From Verrucomicrobia bacterium 12-59-8 (lineage in GTDB: Bacteria; Verrucomicrobiota; Verrucomicrobiae; Verrucomicrobiales; Verrucomicrobiaceae), in assembly GCA_002279765.1 (NCBI GenBank), contig NCCR01000329.1, forward strand, positions 1 to 7,649: a stretch of DNA of 7,649 bases. Direction: 5' to 3'. Below, piece by piece: positions 6,044-7,649 of this stretch. A program made the translations under genes and the position numbers. The notes under the pieces were generated by a model that was not told where the DNA came from, ran no database searches, and was given only the letters and a program-made list of their open reading frames with translations. Numbering within the stretch: position 1 is the stretch's first letter; each line of letters begins with the position of its first letter.

Positions 6044-6511
6044 ATGAAAGCATTCGTCGCCCTCCTCCTCTGCCTCTTCACGTTTCATTCAGTCGCAGCA
6101 GAGGCAAAGCGGCCCAACATCCTCTTCATCTACGCCGACGATCAATCGACGAAAACCGTCGGCTGCTATCCCGGCTCATGGCCTTGGGTGAAGACGCCGA
6201 ACATTGATGCGCTAGCGAAAAACGGCGTGCGCTTTCATGCCGCCTATCTCGGCTCATGGTGCATGCCCTCGCGCGCCACCATGCTCACTGGCCGCTTCCC
6301 CCACGGCATCGAGTCCATGTCCATGGAGGGCAAATACCCCGGCAGCACCTACGATCCCAAGCAGTGCCCCTTCATCCCTGCAGAAATGCGCAAGCAGGGC
6401 TACCACACCGCACAGATTGGAAAATGGCACACCGGCACCGATACCGGCTGGGGCCGCGACTGGGATCATCAGATCGTCTGGAACCGCCCGCTTCATCCCG
6501 AAAACGCCGGC
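6044..6511 (+). CDS. Sulfatase family protein, N-terminal part (truncated at the sequence join)
   Basis: This is the N-terminal 156 residues of a second formylglycine-type sulfatase. A Sec signal peptide is visible (MKAFVALLLCLFTFHSVAAE, cleavage probably near VAA-E), so export is predicted. RPNILFIYADDQ (23-34) carries the first metal-binding aspartates, Asp32-Asp33. The signature CMPSRATMLTG has Cys73, the residue matured to formylglycine, with Pro75 and Arg77. GKWHTG (126-131) supplies the Lys127/His129 pair. The protein then reads WNRPLHPENAG and stops resembling a sulfatase at base 6511; the rest of the catalytic domain, including GDHG, is missing. The frame stays open by chance to the end of the window, but everything after 6511 is out-of-frame reading of other genes. 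As written the product would be inactive. It differs clearly from the sulfatase at 1-1127, so the two are not halves of one gene. Confidence 0.88.
6497..6511. other. Probable join between two unrelated sequences
   Basis: The plus strand reads sulfatase PENAG here and then loses all sulfatase similarity. The minus strand reads AGVFG of an oxidoreductase start and then loses that similarity on the other side. The 12-15 shared bases (GAAAACGCCGGC at 6500-6511, perhaps with CCC at 6497-6499) fit both genes. Two genes cut mid-domain at a short shared word is the pattern of an assembly or PCR chimera, or of microhomology-mediated recombination. Confidence 0.75.
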
Positions 6512-6541
6512 GCCTGCGACGCCCACCTTCAGCCTGGTCAT
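6497..6541 (-). pseudogene. Start of a Gfo/Idh/MocA-type oxidoreductase (first ~15 codons only)
   Basis: On the minus strand, ATG at 6541-6539 opens MTRLKVGVAGAGVFG. This is the N-terminal beta strand and glycine-rich NAD(P)-binding loop typical of Gfo/Idh/MocA oxidoreductases. After Gly15 the reading becomes antisense sulfatase (MKRAVPDD...) and the family pattern is lost. An AAGGA lies upstream on this strand, about 11 bases before the ATG, as a plausible ribosome-binding site. The gene would run divergently from the DUF1254 gene. The fragment is very short and the call rests on one motif, but the match and the placement at the join reinforce each other. A chance resemblance of the antisense strand remains possible. 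Confidence 0.5.
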
Positions 6542-6656
6542 TCCTGCCCTGATCCTTTTGTCTGGGCCGACATGACATGCGCGGGGGCGCCTCGGCAACC
6601 CTTGCCGTCAGGCCGATCCTGCCTCCCATCGACCAGCTTCGCACAGGATTCGTCCC
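6542..6656. promoter_or_regulatory. Divergent intergenic region with Shine-Dalgarno for the DUF1254 gene
   Basis: These 115 bases separate the minus-strand oxidoreductase start from the plus-strand DUF1254 start and should hold promoters for both. AGGA at 6645-6648, 8 bases before ATG 6657, is a good ribosome-binding site. None of the intact starts upstream of 6044 has one. I could not assign -35/-10 boxes with confidence. Confidence 0.45.
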
Positions 6657-7649
6657 ATGCTCGATTTTGCCCCCTCCCGCCGTCAATTCCTCGGTGCCGT
6701 AGGCCTCGCAGGGGCCGGCGCCTTGCTTCCCCTGTCATCCGTGCGCGCTGCGGACAGCCTGTCGCAACTCGCCGAAGATGCGTTCATCTGGGGCCTGCCG
6801 CTGGTGTTGAGCGGGCGTTACATCGAAATCGCAAGAAAGGCCGGCCTGAGCTTCAACCAGTTCTATCTGAGTCCCGATCTTGCCACTCCCGCGACGCATG
6901 CGGCGGGACCGAACATCGACACGCTCTATGGTTTCGCCTGGCTCGACCTTACCGGCGGGCCGCAGGTGATTGCAGTGCCGGATACGCACGACCGCTACTA
7001 TTCGATCCAGTTACTCGACACCTATGGCGACAGCTTCTCCTATATCGGCAGGCGGGTGACCGGCACCAAAGCGGGCGCCTACGCCATCACCGCACCGGGA
7101 TGGAACGGCACACTTCCGCCCGGCGTGACAGGAATTGCCGCACCGACCGGCAAGGTTCTCGCGCTGGTGCGCACTCTGGTCAGCGGATCGACCGATCTCC
7201 CGGCGGCGCAGGCCATCCACGCTTCCTATTCCACGGGGCCGCTATCCGCCTGGCCACAAGGACGCTTGCCCGCCATTGCCCGTGCCAACTCGATCAACGC
7301 GATCCCTGCACTCGACCTGACGGCCTTCGATGCCGGCTTCTTCGACGAACTCGACGCGCTGGTACGCCAGTATCCTCCGCTACCGGAGGATACTGGCAAC
7401 CTTGCACGTTTCGCACCGCTGGGTATCGGCAGCGCGACGCAGCGCGGACCCCAGTTGAGGGCGACACTCGCTGCCGCGATCCCCGCAGCCCTCGCACGCA
7501 TCCAGGCGGCGCAGGCCGCATCGTCCACCGTGATCAACGGCTGGCGCAGCAACCTCTCGATCGTGCCATTTATTCGCGATCCTCTCGCGCGGGCAGCGAT
7601 CAACACCTTCGGCCCCGGCGCGCATATTGCCAAGGAAGCGCTCTACTTC
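6657..7649 (+). CDS. DUF1254 domain-containing protein with Tat signal (cut by right edge)
   Basis: The first 331 residues of an exported protein of the DUF1254 family, usually followed by a DUF1214 domain, which would lie past the right edge. The twin-arginine signal is SRRQFLG (7-13), then a hydrophobic Ala/Gly/Leu stretch and a probable cleavage after VRA (29-31), so the mature protein is periplasmic. The mature part opens with LAEDAFIWGLPLV. The DUF1254 core is GPNIDTLYGFAWLDL (84-98), VIAVPDTHDRYYSIQLLDTYGDSF (104-127) and APGWNG near 146-151. The family has no settled enzyme activity that I can state. The start at ATG 6657 has a Shine-Dalgarno AGGA and gives the full Tat signal. Family and codon style suggest a proteobacterium, probably sphingomonad, unlike the sequence left of 6500. 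The frame remains open at the right edge, so length is unknown. Confidence 0.9.
   Translation, partial: MLDFAPSRRQFLGAVGLAGAGALLPLSSVRAADSLSQLAEDAFIWGLPLVLSGRYIEIARKAGLSFNQFYLSPDLATPATHAAGPNIDTLYGFAWLDLTGGPQVIAVPDTHDRYYSIQLLDTYGDSFSYIGRRVTGTKAGAYAITAPGWNGTLPPGVTGIAAPTGKVLALVRTLVSGSTDLPAAQAIHASYSTGPLSAWPQGRLPAIARANSINAIPALDLTAFDAGFFDELDALVRQYPPLPEDTGNLARFAPLGIGSATQRGPQLRATLAAAIPAALARIQAAQAASSTVINGWRSNLSIVPFIRDPLARAAINTFGPGAHIAKEALYF
7366..7397. repeat. Perfect 14-bp inverted repeat inside the DUF1254 gene
   Basis: GCCAGTATCCTCCG (7366-7379) and CGGAGGATACTGGC (7384-7397) are exact reverse complements separated by the four bases CTAC, giving a strong potential hairpin. The region encodes RQYPPLPEDTGN and fits the surrounding protein, so the arms do not disrupt the frame. 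The role is unknown. Confidence 0.85.

Noticed and set aside
6044..7649. A natural fusion of sulfatase with a new C-terminal domain
   Set aside because: After 6511 the sulfatase frame reads other genes out of frame. DUF1254 coding is in a different frame with its own start and Tat signal.
1..7649. CRISPR arrays, tRNA/rRNA genes, insertion sequences, attachment sites
   Set aside because: Reading both strands showed no regularly spaced repeats, no tRNA-like cloverleaf, no transposase motif and no paired terminal repeats.

Overview
The window appears to be two unrelated pieces of bacterial DNA joined near position 6500. Positions 1 to about 6500 look like the chromosome of a Verrucomicrobiota/Planctomycetes-type bacterium. 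This is inferred from two different sulfatases, starts without Shine-Dalgarno sites, and an intergenic repeat of a kind I associate with that group. Positions from about 6512 to the end look proteobacterial, probably sphingomonad. They carry a twin-arginine-exported DUF1254 protein with a normal ribosome-binding site and, divergent from it, the first codons of a Gfo/Idh/MocA-type oxidoreductase. Both genes that meet at the join are cut mid-domain and share about 12-15 bases there. An assembly or amplification chimera is therefore more likely than a natural transfer. No taxonomic search could be run.

Layout, all plus strand unless noted: the C-terminal part of a sulfatase (1-1127, runs off the left edge); a short intergenic repeat (1127-1150); an M14 zinc carboxypeptidase of the REP34-like type (1165-1929); a lipoprotein alpha/beta hydrolase (1933-2913); a winged-helix-like protein (2920-3774); a P-loop ATPase with a proline-rich tail, split by a one-base frameshift (3817-5983); a palindrome against the next start codon (6021-6042); the N-terminal part of a second sulfatase (6044 to about 6511); the join; a 15-codon minus-strand oxidoreductase start (6541-6497); a divergent intergenic region (6542-6656); and a DUF1254 protein (6657-7649, runs off the right edge).

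The genes from 1165 to 5983 lie head to tail with gaps of 3, 6 and 42 bases and may be cotranscribed. The carboxypeptidase and lipoprotein hydrolase look like ordinary degradative enzymes. The winged-helix protein plus ATPase is the part least explained by known pathways. Its architecture is DNA-binding-like partner, Walker A/B ATPase with an NPF start, separate C-terminal domain, and proline-rich tail. It resembles ATPases I associate with bacterial conflict or regulatory modules, but no effector is visible, so a defence role is speculation. I see no tRNA, rRNA, CRISPR array, transposase or attachment site.
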